A stretch of DNA of 64,000 bases from Streptomyces prunicolor NBRC 13075 (lineage in GTDB: Bacteria; Actinomycetota; Actinomycetes; Streptomycetales; Streptomycetaceae): contig NZ_BARF01000028.1 in the NCBI RefSeq assembly GCF_000367365.1, forward strand, positions 1-64,000, read 5' to 3'. The translations under genes were made by a program, and so were the position numbers. The notes below the pieces were generated by a model that worked only from the letters and a program-made list of their open reading frames with translations, did no database searches and was not told where the DNA came from. Positions within the stretch are counted from its first letter, which is position 1. Every line of letters begins with the position of its first letter. Positions 15,497 through 23,270 of this stretch are shown piece after piece.

Positions 15497-16177
15497 TCAT
15501 GCCTCCATGGATGCACTGTCGGCCCGCGTTGTCACGGTACGGGGCGGCTCGGGTGCGTCACCCACGCCGCCGTTTCGCTTCGCCTCCACGCACAACCACA
15601 CATAGACCAGGTCGACCACGCTGCACATGATGCCCAGCCCGAGCAGGAAACCGTCGTGCTGGATGGCGCCGAACAGGATCGTGGGCGCGAGCGTGCCGAG
15701 CCACTTGGCCACCGCGATCGTCACCGACTGCCCGCGCAGTCCGCGCCGTGCGACGAACATCGCGATGAACAGGGCGGACATCAACAGGTTCTGGAGAAAC
15801 GCCGAGTAGGCGGCCCCGTCCTCCGCGCCGAACTTCGCCAGGAACAGCCACTGCACGGCGAACGACATCCCGAACAGCAGCACGCTCAGGCCGCCGAACA
15901 TCCGCGCCGTGACGAACGACGGGAACTCGGCACGCCCGTACCGGAAGAACGTGTACACGATGACCGCGTCGGCGATGCCCCACACCAGGTTGATACCGCC
16001 CTGCACCGACGGGTCGAAGGCCAGGTTGTGCACCGCGTACGTCCACTCCCACGCGAAGTTCAGACCCAGCGCTACGGCGGGCATGGCGTAGGTGCGTTCG
16101 CGGAACCCGACGCGGATCGCTTCGATGTACACGATCGTCCAGGCGATGCCGCTCGCGAGGATGAGGGCGATATGCAT
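15497..16177 (-). CDS. Putative transmembrane (Pyr4/DmtA-type) terpene cyclase
   Basis: A 226-residue protein with about seven membrane helices and almost no soluble loops. The arrangement resembles the Pyr4/PaxB-like membrane terpene cyclases: an acidic residue in LNFAWEWTYAVHN (E44) at the end of helix two and a conserved Asp late in the protein in IMCSVVDLVYVW (D189), comparable with the two acidic residues required in fungal Pyr4. Bacterial members (the DmtA1 group) cyclise prenylated indoles. No prenyltransferase or epoxidase is next to it, so the substrate is open. AGGAG precedes the ATG well. A generic membrane protein is the alternative. Confidence 0.6.
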   Translation of the reverse strand: MHIALILASGIAWTIVYIEAIRVGFRERTYAMPAVALGLNFAWEWTYAVHNLAFDPSVQGGINLVWGIADAVIVYTFFRYGRAEFPSFVTARMFGGLSVLLFGMSFAVQWLFLAKFGAEDGAAYSAFLQNLLMSALFIAMFVARRGLRGQSVTIAVAKWLGTLAPTILFGAIQHDGFLLGLGIMCSVVDLVYVWLCVEAKRNGGVGDAPEPPRTVTTRADSASMEA

Positions 16178-16233
16178 CTGCGTCTCCTGTTACGGATCTT
16201 CGAGTTGCGGATCTTCGAGGGGTCGCGCGGACG

Positions 16234-16581
16234 CTAACAGACACGTTCGGGGGTGTGGGCGATGTCCGTCTTACGTGAGTGTGACGTAGGGACGTAGAGG
16301 CGTACCAGGTCGGACTCGGCCTGCCAGGGCGGCTGTTGGGGCTCGGGCGGGAGTTGCCAACAGGGTTCGTCGAGCGGGAAGGGCAGGTGGCGGCCGGCCG
16401 CGCGGGAGCGTTTGTGCCAGCGCTTCCAGCGGGCGTCGTGGGGGGTTGGGAGTCGCCATACGTAGGGGTCGGGCGTCCGGACTTCTCCGCCAAGGTCCGT
16501 GTCCGGCAGGGGAGTTCGGGGAGTTCTGTGCGTGAGCAGGCGGGTCGTCGCCTCATAAAGTCGCCGGAACATGAGGACCAT
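16234..16581 (-). CDS. Hypothetical protein coupled to the ATP-binding protein
   Basis: A 115-residue, Arg/Trp/Pro-rich protein with no recognised domain (RLPTPHDARWKRWHKRSRAA, FPLDEPCWQLPPEPQQPPW). Its ATG lies inside the 3' end of the ATP-binding protein gene, a 29-base overlap, so the two are probably cotranslated. The sense-strand composition agrees with real coding. The role may be tied to the regulatory set that follows. Confidence 0.55.
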   Translation of the reverse strand: MVLMFRRLYEATTRLLTHRTPRTPLPDTDLGGEVRTPDPYVWRLPTPHDARWKRWHKRSRAAGRHLPFPLDEPCWQLPPEPQQPPWQAESDLVRLYVPTSHSRKTDIAHTPERVC

Positions 16582-16981
16582 GAGCCTGAACCCCCTCCAG
16601 GTCGAACCTCGCCCACACGCATTTCGCGTACGGCTCCTGCCGACATCCCCAGTTGTCAGCCAGCGCGGCGACGAGCGCGAGGCCCCGGCCGCCTTCCTCG
16701 TCCGGGGTCGAGTCGTGCGGTCGGGGGAGTCTGTCCCGGTCCGGGTCGGAGACCTCCAGGACCAACTCCCTGCTGTTGAGGGCGAGTTCGACCTTGACCT
16801 GGGAGTGGGAGACCTTGCAGTGGGTCACGGCGTTGGTGACCAGTTCGTTGGCCAACAGGGTTACGGCGTCGGCGAGTTCGTCGGTGATGCCCCAGTCCGC
16901 GAGGGTCTTGCGGACGCGTTGGCGGGCGGTGGGGACGTGTCGGCGGTGTTTGGGGATGAGGAAGCTCTCGGACGCGGGCAT
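16553..16981 (-). CDS. ATP-binding protein of the anti-sigma/RsbW-like HATPase family
   Basis: A 142-residue single-domain GHKL ATPase. The N-box is LLANELVTNAVTHCKVS (about residues 42-58), the G1 box LEVSDPDRDRLPRP and the G2-like segment EEGGRGLALVAALADNWG. This Streptomyces subgroup is related to anti-sigma-factor kinases such as RsbW and commonly sits beside an XRE/DUF397 pair, as here, where the pair is divergent across a 187-base space. Kinase or partner-switching activity is inferred. Confidence 0.85.
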   Translation of the reverse strand: MPASESFLIPKHRRHVPTARQRVRKTLADWGITDELADAVTLLANELVTNAVTHCKVSHSQVKVELALNSRELVLEVSDPDRDRLPRPHDSTPDEEGGRGLALVAALADNWGCRQEPYAKCVWARFDLEGVQAHGPHVPATL

Positions 16982-17075
16982 GGGGGACTCCGTCCTGACG
17001 TGGCGTCAAGTTGGGCTGCGCTGCGGCGCCTTCACGAAGCTACGGCCGGATTCGGCGCCTGCGCAACAGGTTCGA

Positions 17076-17108
17076 GTGAATGCATTCACCTGTCCACTCG
17101 ATCGAGTG
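17076..17108. promoter_or_regulatory. Two adjacent perfect palindromes in a divergent promoter region
   Basis: GTGAATGCATTCAC (17076-17089) and CACTCGATCGAGTG (17095-17108) are both perfect 14-base palindromes separated by five bases, with centres 19 bases apart, so they face the same side of the helix approximately. They lie between the ATP-binding protein gene and the XRE gene and are the obvious operator candidates for that regulator. Confidence 0.6.
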
Positions 17109-17168
17109 ACATGCTCTCGGAGGGAGCGGTCCGTGTGGCATCGTTGCCGAAAGAAGAGGGGAGGGCCC

Positions 17169-18038
17169 ATGCCCGCAGGTGGACGGCCGACGGTACGCAG
17201 CAGGCGTTTGGGTACGGCGCTCAGGCAGTACCGGCACGCGGCCAAGCTCGATCAGCCGCAGGCCGCCGAGGTCATCGCGGCAAGGCAGGCCAGGATCAGC
17301 CGACTTGAGAGCGGACACGTCACCGCTCGCGTGATCGAGGTGCGGTTGCTACTGGATGCGTACGGCGTCACGGACTCTGAAGTCCGCGTCAAACTGGAGG
17401 AGTTGGCCAAGCACTCCAAGAACCGGGGCTGGTGGCTGGAGCACGCCGCACACCTACGGCCGGACTACGTCGATCACATCGCGTTGGAGGACGACGCCAC
17501 GTACATCCGGGAATGGCAACCGGTGCTCGTACCCGGGTTGCTGCAAACTCCGGCCTACGCGGAGGCGGTTATCGCCTCGACTCCTCACTACATCGCCCCC
17601 GAACGGATCGCCCAGTTGGTGAAGGTGCGCGAGGGGCGACAGGCGAAGATCGAGGAGGGTGGAGCAACGTACACGGCCATCCTCTGGGAAGCCGTGGTCA
17701 CGCAGCCGATGGTGAGCGTCGAGATTCACCGGGAGCAGTTGTCCAGGATCCTTGAGGTGAGTGAGCGGAAGAACGTCACCATCCAGGTGTTGCCGTTCAG
17801 CGCGGGGGCGGTGGCGGGTTCTACGTACGCCTTCTCCTCTTTCAGTTTCGAGTCCGAGCCGACCGTCGAAGCCGTAACTATGGACAACTTGCGAGGTACT
17901 TCGGTTCTTGAAGGTGCTGAGGATCTTGCCGCTTACGCCAACGCGTACGACCAACTACGATCGGCGGCATTGGGACCGGACGCCAGTGTGCGACTGATTC
18001 GAAGTGCACTGCGGAGCAGCAAGGACAACACATCGTGA
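17169..18038 (+). CDS. XRE-family regulator with DUF5753 domain
   Basis: A 289-residue regulator. The HTH occupies about residues 12-70 (LGTALRQYRHAAKLDQPQAA, ARQARISRLESGHVTARVIE). The C-terminal DUF5753 ligand-type domain has EWQPVLVPGLLQTPAYAEAV, ILWEAVVTQPM and NVTIQVLPFSAGAVAG. AGAGGGGAGGG precedes the ATG. The stop overlaps the DUF397 gene by GTGA. Such pairs act in Streptomyces development and antibiotic regulation, the DUF397 protein being the partner. The divergent ATPase and the two palindromes upstream suggest a self-contained switch. Confidence 0.92.
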   Translation: MPAGGRPTVRSRRLGTALRQYRHAAKLDQPQAAEVIAARQARISRLESGHVTARVIEVRLLLDAYGVTDSEVRVKLEELAKHSKNRGWWLEHAAHLRPDYVDHIALEDDATYIREWQPVLVPGLLQTPAYAEAVIASTPHYIAPERIAQLVKVREGRQAKIEEGGATYTAILWEAVVTQPMVSVEIHREQLSRILEVSERKNVTIQVLPFSAGAVAGSTYAFSSFSFESEPTVEAVTMDNLRGTSVLEGAEDLAAYANAYDQLRSAALGPDASVRLIRSALRSSKDNTS

Positions 18039-18217
18039 CCGAGATCGTAAGCACCTTCCGGAAGTCGTCGTACTCCACCGGCGAGGGCAACTGCGTAGAG
18101 GTCGCCGACACCACCGACCACGGCCGAGCCGTCCGCGACAGCAAGCGCCCGGAAGACGGTACTCCCCTCCTCACCGTCTCCCGCGATGCCTGGCGCAACT
18201 TCGTCCAATACCTCTGA
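18035..18217 (+). CDS. DUF397 domain protein
   Basis: A 60-residue DUF397 protein with the hallmark FRKSSYSTGEGNCVEVA near the N-terminus, VRDSKRPEDGTPLLTVS in the middle and a C-terminal Trp helix (RDAWRNFVQYL). The GTG start overlaps the stop of the XRE regulator, with which it presumably forms a regulator/partner pair. Confidence 0.93.
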   Translation: MTEIVSTFRKSSYSTGEGNCVEVADTTDHGRAVRDSKRPEDGTPLLTVSRDAWRNFVQYL

Positions 18218-18218
18218 A

Positions 18219-19022
18219 CTACCCCCGAGGCAACGACGTGTTGGTGATCGGCAGAGCCTGCTGTGCCCCCGCCACGTACATATCCCTCGGCGCCGTGCGC
18301 AGGGTGAACGTGTCGTCGTAGCCGGTGACCCGTACCGACATGACGAAGAAGCCGTCATACGTGGCGGTCACCTTCGTGTCGTACTCCTGCTCCCAGTAGG
18401 TCTGCAGGAAGACCTCCGTGCCCTGGGGCTGGACGCCCTTGGGGAGGGTGACCTTGCCCGTGACGGTGAGGATGTCGCCGGCCTTCACCTTCTTCTTGCT
18501 GAGCCGGTAACTGACCGAACTGGACTGGGTGTTGACTCCCACGGTGGTGTCCGCGAAGTAGCCGTCCTGCGGGGTGTTGAGGTCGCCGTCCTCGTCGTAG
18601 AGGGCGGTGATCTGGACTCCGCGCTCGACGTTGAGCAGGCTGCTGTCGGTGGCGTGGTCGATTGCGACGTCCGGGATCGTGAACTTTCCGTTGGCGTCGG
18701 TGACCGGCTTACCCAGGTCGCGGGGCTCGTAGTAGTGCGGGTCGATCGGGTCGCCCCACGGGTTCCAGGTCGTGAACTGGACGACTTCCTCGACCGTGAC
18801 GGGGATGTTCGGCGCCGGGGTGCCGTCCGCCTTGGTGACGGTGCCGGTGACGTCGACGTGGCGGTTGCCGTAGGTGGTGGTCGCCGGGTTCGTCGTCACG
18901 GTCACTACGTACGCGTCGCCGGGGGACGGGTCCGCGGAGGCGGCCGGTGCGGACAGGGCGCCGGTGGCGAGGAGCAGCGCGGCGGTGGCGGCGAGCCGTG
19001 TCGGCAGGGATTTCCTGGGCAT
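18219..19022 (-). CDS. Secreted beta-sandwich (Ig-like) protein
   Basis: A 267-residue exported protein. The signal peptide is MPRKSLPTRLAATAALLLAT followed by GALSAPAASA, with cleavage expected before DPSPG. The mature part has two repeated Ig-like units built around VTGTVTKADGTPAPNIPVTV and LTVTGKVTLPKGVQPQGTEV, each with a DxxGxF-type strand (DANGKFTIP, TYDGFFVMSV). There is no membrane anchor. Function unknown; surface or matrix binding is possible. It converges with the DUF397 gene with one base between them, and 219 bases upstream up to 19241 show no other gene. Confidence 0.85.
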   Translation of the reverse strand: MPRKSLPTRLAATAALLLATGALSAPAASADPSPGDAYVVTVTTNPATTTYGNRHVDVTGTVTKADGTPAPNIPVTVEEVVQFTTWNPWGDPIDPHYYEPRDLGKPVTDANGKFTIPDVAIDHATDSSLLNVERGVQITALYDEDGDLNTPQDGYFADTTVGVNTQSSSVSYRLSKKKVKAGDILTVTGKVTLPKGVQPQGTEVFLQTYWEQEYDTKVTATYDGFFVMSVRVTGYDDTFTLRTAPRDMYVAGAQQALPITNTSLPRG

Positions 19023-19241
19023 GGGGCAACTCCAACTTCGGTCGGGAATCGAGGAGTTGCGCCGCAGGTGTGCGACGCGTCGAGTTCGACCGGCGTGGTG
19101 GGGTGGGAGTTGTCCCTTGTGCGTTCGCTGTTACGTGGCTGTGGCGTGTGGTGGGTTTGTCCGGGTTACGGGTTCACCTGGACGTCGGCCGCAGGCCGCC
19201 CCGCATTGTCCTCGGCACGACAGGCGTCGGCGAAACGCGCC

Positions 19242-20846
19242 TCACGGCCCCTCCGGCGGCGGCGAGGTCAGGGCCGTGCGGCAGGCCAGGTGCAGGGCCA
19301 GGCGTTCGTCGGGGTCGGCGAGGTCGACGCCGAGGAGTTGCTGGACTCGGGCGATCCTGGCGGTGACGGTGTTGCGGTGGACGCCGAGCACCGCGGCGGT
19401 CTCGGCGGTCGAGGACTCGGCGTCCAGGAACGCGGCGAGCGTGCGGACCAGGTCGCCGCTCTCGCCGACCAGGGGTTCGAGCAGGGACCGGGCGGCGGGC
19501 TGGAAGGTGTCGGTCCGGGTCCAGGCCAGCAGCAGCTGGGCCAGACCCAGCCGGTCGACGTGCAGGAAACGGCCCGTCGCGGCGCGTCCCTGGGCGAGGC
19601 GAGCGGCGTCGCCCGCCTCGCCCAGGGTGCGCGCGATGCCCTCGGGACCGGCGTGCACCCGGCCGACCCCGACATACGTGCCGACGGTGTCGGCGAGCCG
19701 CCGCTGCGCCCGGCGGATCGCACCGGCCAGCCGCTCGACCTCGATGCCGGACGGCTCACGCCCGGCGGTGATCCACGCAGACCACCCGTCGCCCTGCTCG
19801 ACCACGGCCGCGTCCAGTTCCTCGGCGCCGAGCGCGGCGACGACGTCCGCGCGCAGACCGGCCACATCGACCTCCGGCGCGACGCCGATCCGTACCCCGG
19901 TGTGCCAGCCGTCGAGCTGCCAGTCGAGGTCGAGCGCCCGCCGCCGCACCGCCACCGGCGCGTCACCGGCCAGGTGCAGCAGCTCACCCAGCAGCGAGGC
20001 ACGGCTGCGGGCGCTGCGCTCCAGACCGAGCCGGCGCAGCGTGAGCCGTTGGCGGACCGCGCCGGCCGCCACCGACAGCGCGGCGGCCACCGCGTCGCTC
20101 TCGGCGCGCAGCGCGGTGGGCAGCCGGACGGCGAGCCAGTACGGCGGCCCGGCTCCGCTCGTGTCGGGTACCGGATGGATGACGAGGACCGCGCGGCTCG
20201 GCAGCTCCACCAGCCGGGGCACCGGGTGCTGCGCGCTGGAGCCGCCGAGCCAGGCCGCTACCGCGCCGGTCTCGTCGCCGTAGAGCACCCGCTGTCCGGC
20301 GATCCGGTCGCCCGCGTGGTGGAAGAGGGCGGTGGGGCGGCGTAGGAGTGTGGTCAGTCCGTTGAGCAGTTCGTCCACAGTGTCGCCCGCGTGCTGGCAG
20401 GCGGTGGCGGTACGGATGACCGTCTCGGCGGTCATCAGCTGGGGCTGCGCGGTGACGAGGTTCAGCGCCGAGTGGGCTGTCAGGGGGTCGGCCGCGCCCA
20501 GGACCGGCAGTCCGAGCCGCGCCGCCAGCGCGTGCGACGCGCGGCGCAGCGGCTCGGTCCCGGCGAGCAGCACGGCCGCCGCCCCGGCCGTGTGTGCCCG
20601 GCGCAGCAGGGTGTCGAGCCGCCAGTCGCCGCGCTCTCCCGGCAGCAGTACGACGAGCAGCCGGCCGGTGAGCGGGGCGTCGGGGCCGGCCACCTCCGCG
20701 AAGGGGGTGGAGAGTTCGGCGTGCACCACGGCGCCGGTGAGGATCCGGTCGCCGTGGCCGCCGCTGCCGGCGAGCACGGTGACGTCCTGCCATGAGGGAT
20801 GCTCCAGCATCGCGGCCAGCGGTACGCCGGGGCGGGCGGTGGTCAT
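19242..20846 (-). CDS. PucR-family transcriptional regulator
   Basis: A 534-residue regulator of the PucR/CdaR type. The N-terminal PucR-like domain spans about residues 1-130 (GVPLAAMLEHPSWQDVTVLA), a GGDEF-like middle region includes VGTYVGVGRVHAGPEGIART, and the C-terminal helix-turn-helix is FLDAESSTAETAAVLGVHRN with TVTARIARVQQLLG. Its ATG overlaps the stop of the upstream DUF917 gene by four bases, so it is the last gene of the catabolic operon and probably its activator, sensing the pathway substrate. Confidence 0.9.
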   Translation of the reverse strand: MTTARPGVPLAAMLEHPSWQDVTVLAGSGGHGDRILTGAVVHAELSTPFAEVAGPDAPLTGRLLVVLLPGERGDWRLDTLLRRAHTAGAAAVLLAGTEPLRRASHALAARLGLPVLGAADPLTAHSALNLVTAQPQLMTAETVIRTATACQHAGDTVDELLNGLTTLLRRPTALFHHAGDRIAGQRVLYGDETGAVAAWLGGSSAQHPVPRLVELPSRAVLVIHPVPDTSGAGPPYWLAVRLPTALRAESDAVAAALSVAAGAVRQRLTLRRLGLERSARSRASLLGELLHLAGDAPVAVRRRALDLDWQLDGWHTGVRIGVAPEVDVAGLRADVVAALGAEELDAAVVEQGDGWSAWITAGREPSGIEVERLAGAIRRAQRRLADTVGTYVGVGRVHAGPEGIARTLGEAGDAARLAQGRAATGRFLHVDRLGLAQLLLAWTRTDTFQPAARSLLEPLVGESGDLVRTLAAFLDAESSTAETAAVLGVHRNTVTARIARVQQLLGVDLADPDERLALHLACRTALTSPPPEGP

Positions 20847-22051
20847 CGGGGACCGCCTGTGTGCACAACGGGCGTGCCCGCAACGGCCGTTCGGACCGCC
20901 GGTGCGTCGAGGCCGAAGGCGGACGGTGATACGTGGTCGATCGCCTCGTCCTGCCACCACCACTCCGGGCCCGGCAGGACGACCGCCATCACCTCGTCGC
21001 CGACCCGCAGCCGTTCCACCGCGCGCGGGACGGCCGTACGCCGGTCCAGTACGCAGAGCAGGTCGGGGCAGCTGGCGGTGAGTTCGCCGTCGAGGATGGC
21101 GAGCAGGAACTCGTTCTCCGCTTCGAGGCGCAGGACGGCGCCGGAGGCGGTGTCGACCACCGCGAGGCTGCCGCGTCGGAAGCCGCGGCCCATGCCCTCC
21201 CTGACCACGTCCACGATGCGGCCGGTGGCCAGCACCCGGGCGTCGAGCGCATCCGCTACGGCCTCCGGTGCGGGTGCCTGGTCCAGGGTGGCGTGCGCCC
21301 GGCCGAGCGCGAGGGCGCGGGTGAGACTTCCGGTGACGGTGTCGCGGGTGGCCTCTCCGATCTCGGTCGGGCAGAGCGCGAGCGCCGCCCAGCCGCCGGC
21401 CGAGGCGACGAAGGACCTCGCGGTGCGTTCCAGGCCGGTGGCGTTCGCTCCGGCCGCCCCGTCCGCGCCCTCCGCGCTGTCCACGACGAGGATCGGGCCG
21501 CTGGGCTCGGCCAGCGCGCAGGGCGTCAGCGGTCTGCCGCGTACCGCCCAGGTGAACTGGTCCAGGCGGGGCAGCGCCCGGCCCATGAGGTCCGCGTCCA
21601 CGAACGGCAGCCCGAGGTCGAGGGCGGCGACCAGCCCGCTGAGGCCGTTGAGACCGCCGGCCTCCCACGCCATCAGGGCGTCGGCGCGGCGGCCCGTCCA
21701 CCGGGTCACGGCGGCCACGGCATCGCGGAACTCGCGCCCGCTGGGCAGCTTCTCGGTGAGCACGTTGATCGCGCCGACCACCCCGATCGGTACGACGTGA
21801 CCGCCGGTCAGCGCATCCGGCAGGTCGTCCGGGCTGATCAGGGCGATCTCACCGTCGCCGAGCCTGCGCCGCAGTACCCCGGCGAAGGTCACCGCGTCAC
21901 CGCCACCGCCCGAGCCCAGCAGGCTGACACCGACGACGAGGGCGTCGACGTCGGCCGCGCGGATCAGGGCCGGGGCTGGGGAAGTCCGGGCGGGCGTACC
22001 GGTCACATCGGTCATCCTGCCAGGTCGGACCGTGACCGGCCGGGTCGGCAT
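20843..22051 (-). CDS. DUF917 (S-methyl-thiohydantoin desulfurase-like) protein, copy 2
   Basis: A protein of about 400 residues in the DUF917 family. Motifs are LLGSGGGGDAVTF at the N-terminus, MAWEAGGLNGLSGLVAALDL, LPFVDADLMGRALP and the C-terminal LLCVLDRRTAVPR. It is diverged relative to the neighbouring copy, for example WEAGG against IECGG, so the two may be subunits or have different substrates. Translation could start at 22051 (GAGG about 12 bases upstream) or at an ATG at 22015; I chose the former on ribosome site grounds. Confidence 0.83.
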   Translation of the reverse strand: MPTRPVTVRPGRMTDVTGTPARTSPAPALIRAADVDALVVGVSLLGSGGGGDAVTFAGVLRRRLGDGEIALISPDDLPDALTGGHVVPIGVVGAINVLTEKLPSGREFRDAVAAVTRWTGRRADALMAWEAGGLNGLSGLVAALDLGLPFVDADLMGRALPRLDQFTWAVRGRPLTPCALAEPSGPILVVDSAEGADGAAGANATGLERTARSFVASAGGWAALALCPTEIGEATRDTVTGSLTRALALGRAHATLDQAPAPEAVADALDARVLATGRIVDVVREGMGRGFRRGSLAVVDTASGAVLRLEAENEFLLAILDGELTASCPDLLCVLDRRTAVPRAVERLRVGDEVMAVVLPGPEWWWQDEAIDHVSPSAFGLDAPAVRTAVAGTPVVHTGGPR

Positions 22052-22123
22052 CGGTCGTACGCCTCGTCGTGCGACCGGGGGGCGGGCCGTACACCAAGTC
22101 GTACATCCCGTCGTACGCTCCGG

Positions 22124-23230
22124 TCAGGGCGCTTCGGGGACGAGCCGCTCGACCGGTACGAAGGGATGGTCGAGGCCGAAGCAGGACGGGCCGAAGACGT
22201 CCAGCGCCTCGGGGGTGCGCATCAGGTCGGGGGTCGAGATGCCGACGACGGTGACCCGCTGGCCGTAGCGCAGCCCCTCGGTGGTGATCGGCTCGGCGGT
22301 GTCGCCTTCGAGGACGCAGATCAGGTCGGGGACGATGCACACCACGTCACCGTCCACCACCGCGACCAAGTGCTCGTTCTGGAAGCGGAGTTCGAGCGTG
22401 GAGTGCCCGTCGTGGCCGGTGAAGCGGGCCCGGCCACGGGTGAAGCCCTCGACCGTACGGCGTTCCACGTCGGTGACCTTGCCGCTGAAGAGCACCCGCA
22501 GGTGGGTGTAGATGGTGCCGGCGAGGGTCTCGCGCAGGACGGCGACCGGGTCGGTGTGGTTCTCCCGGCCCTGCCTGATGGCCCGGCCGACGGCGAGCGC
22601 GAGGGAGAGGGTGCGCGGGATGGCGGTGCGTTTCACGTCGGCGCCGGTCATCGCGTACTCGGCGATCAGCGAGGAGCCGCCGAGGCGGACGGTGACCCCG
22701 CGGGAGATCCACTCCATGCGCTTGTTGTCGCCGCCGGTGTCGATGATCACGCTCTCGCCGTTCTCGCCCGCGATGGCCATCGGGGTGCCGGGGACGCCGT
22801 AGACCGAGAAGGTCTCCATCTGGAGTTCGGGGAAGGCCCGGCCCATGCCGTCGGCGTCGACCACCGGGAGTCCGGTGCGGGCGGCGACGAACAGGGGGAT
22901 CATCGAGTTGATGCCGCCGCACTCGATCGGCATGGTGGCGTCGGCACTGCGGCCGAGATGCGCCTCCAGGGCGCGCAGCGCGGCGACCGGTTCGGCGCCG
23001 CTGGGGATCTTCTCGACCATCACGGTCGGGGCGCCCATCATCGCGGTGGGGATGACGAACGCGTCGTCGTCGAGTTCCTCGGGGTCCAGTACGGTCACCG
23101 GGCCGTGCTCCCGGATGGCCTGCTCCACCAGGAGGCGGCCGATCAGGGGGTCGCCGCCACCGCCGGTGCCGAGCAGGGCGGCGCCGCGGGCGAGGTCGGT
23201 CAGCTGGTCCAGGCCGAGCTTCCAGCTCAT
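22124..23230 (-). CDS. DUF917 (S-methyl-thiohydantoin desulfurase-like) protein, copy 1
   Basis: A 368-residue DUF917 protein. It carries ARGAALLGTGGGGDPLIGRL, PTAMMGAPTVMVEKIPSGAE, MPIECGGINSMIPLFVAART, LPVVDADGMGRAFPELQM and the C-terminal CIVPDLICVLEGDTAEPITT, all family landmarks; conserved Cys and Asp in these motifs could take part in metal binding or catalysis. Members are linked to desulfuration of thiohydantoins, as in ergothioneine breakdown, but the specific reaction here is inference. AGGAG precedes the ATG. It lies directly after the hydantoinase-like gene in an operon. Confidence 0.88.
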   Translation of the reverse strand: MSWKLGLDQLTDLARGAALLGTGGGGDPLIGRLLVEQAIREHGPVTVLDPEELDDDAFVIPTAMMGAPTVMVEKIPSGAEPVAALRALEAHLGRSADATMPIECGGINSMIPLFVAARTGLPVVDADGMGRAFPELQMETFSVYGVPGTPMAIAGENGESVIIDTGGDNKRMEWISRGVTVRLGGSSLIAEYAMTGADVKRTAIPRTLSLALAVGRAIRQGRENHTDPVAVLRETLAGTIYTHLRVLFSGKVTDVERRTVEGFTRGRARFTGHDGHSTLELRFQNEHLVAVVDGDVVCIVPDLICVLEGDTAEPITTEGLRYGQRVTVVGISTPDLMRTPEALDVFGPSCFGLDHPFVPVERLVPEAP

Positions 23231-23270
23231 GGGGTTGTGCTCCTGTCGGGGGTTGTGTCGCGGGCAGCGC

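Noticed and set aside
18186..20345. A 719-codon plus-strand frame opposite the PucR regulator and secreted protein genes
   Set aside because: It is an antisense artefact of high GC; the minus-strand frames have recognisable domains, signal peptide and helix-turn-helix.
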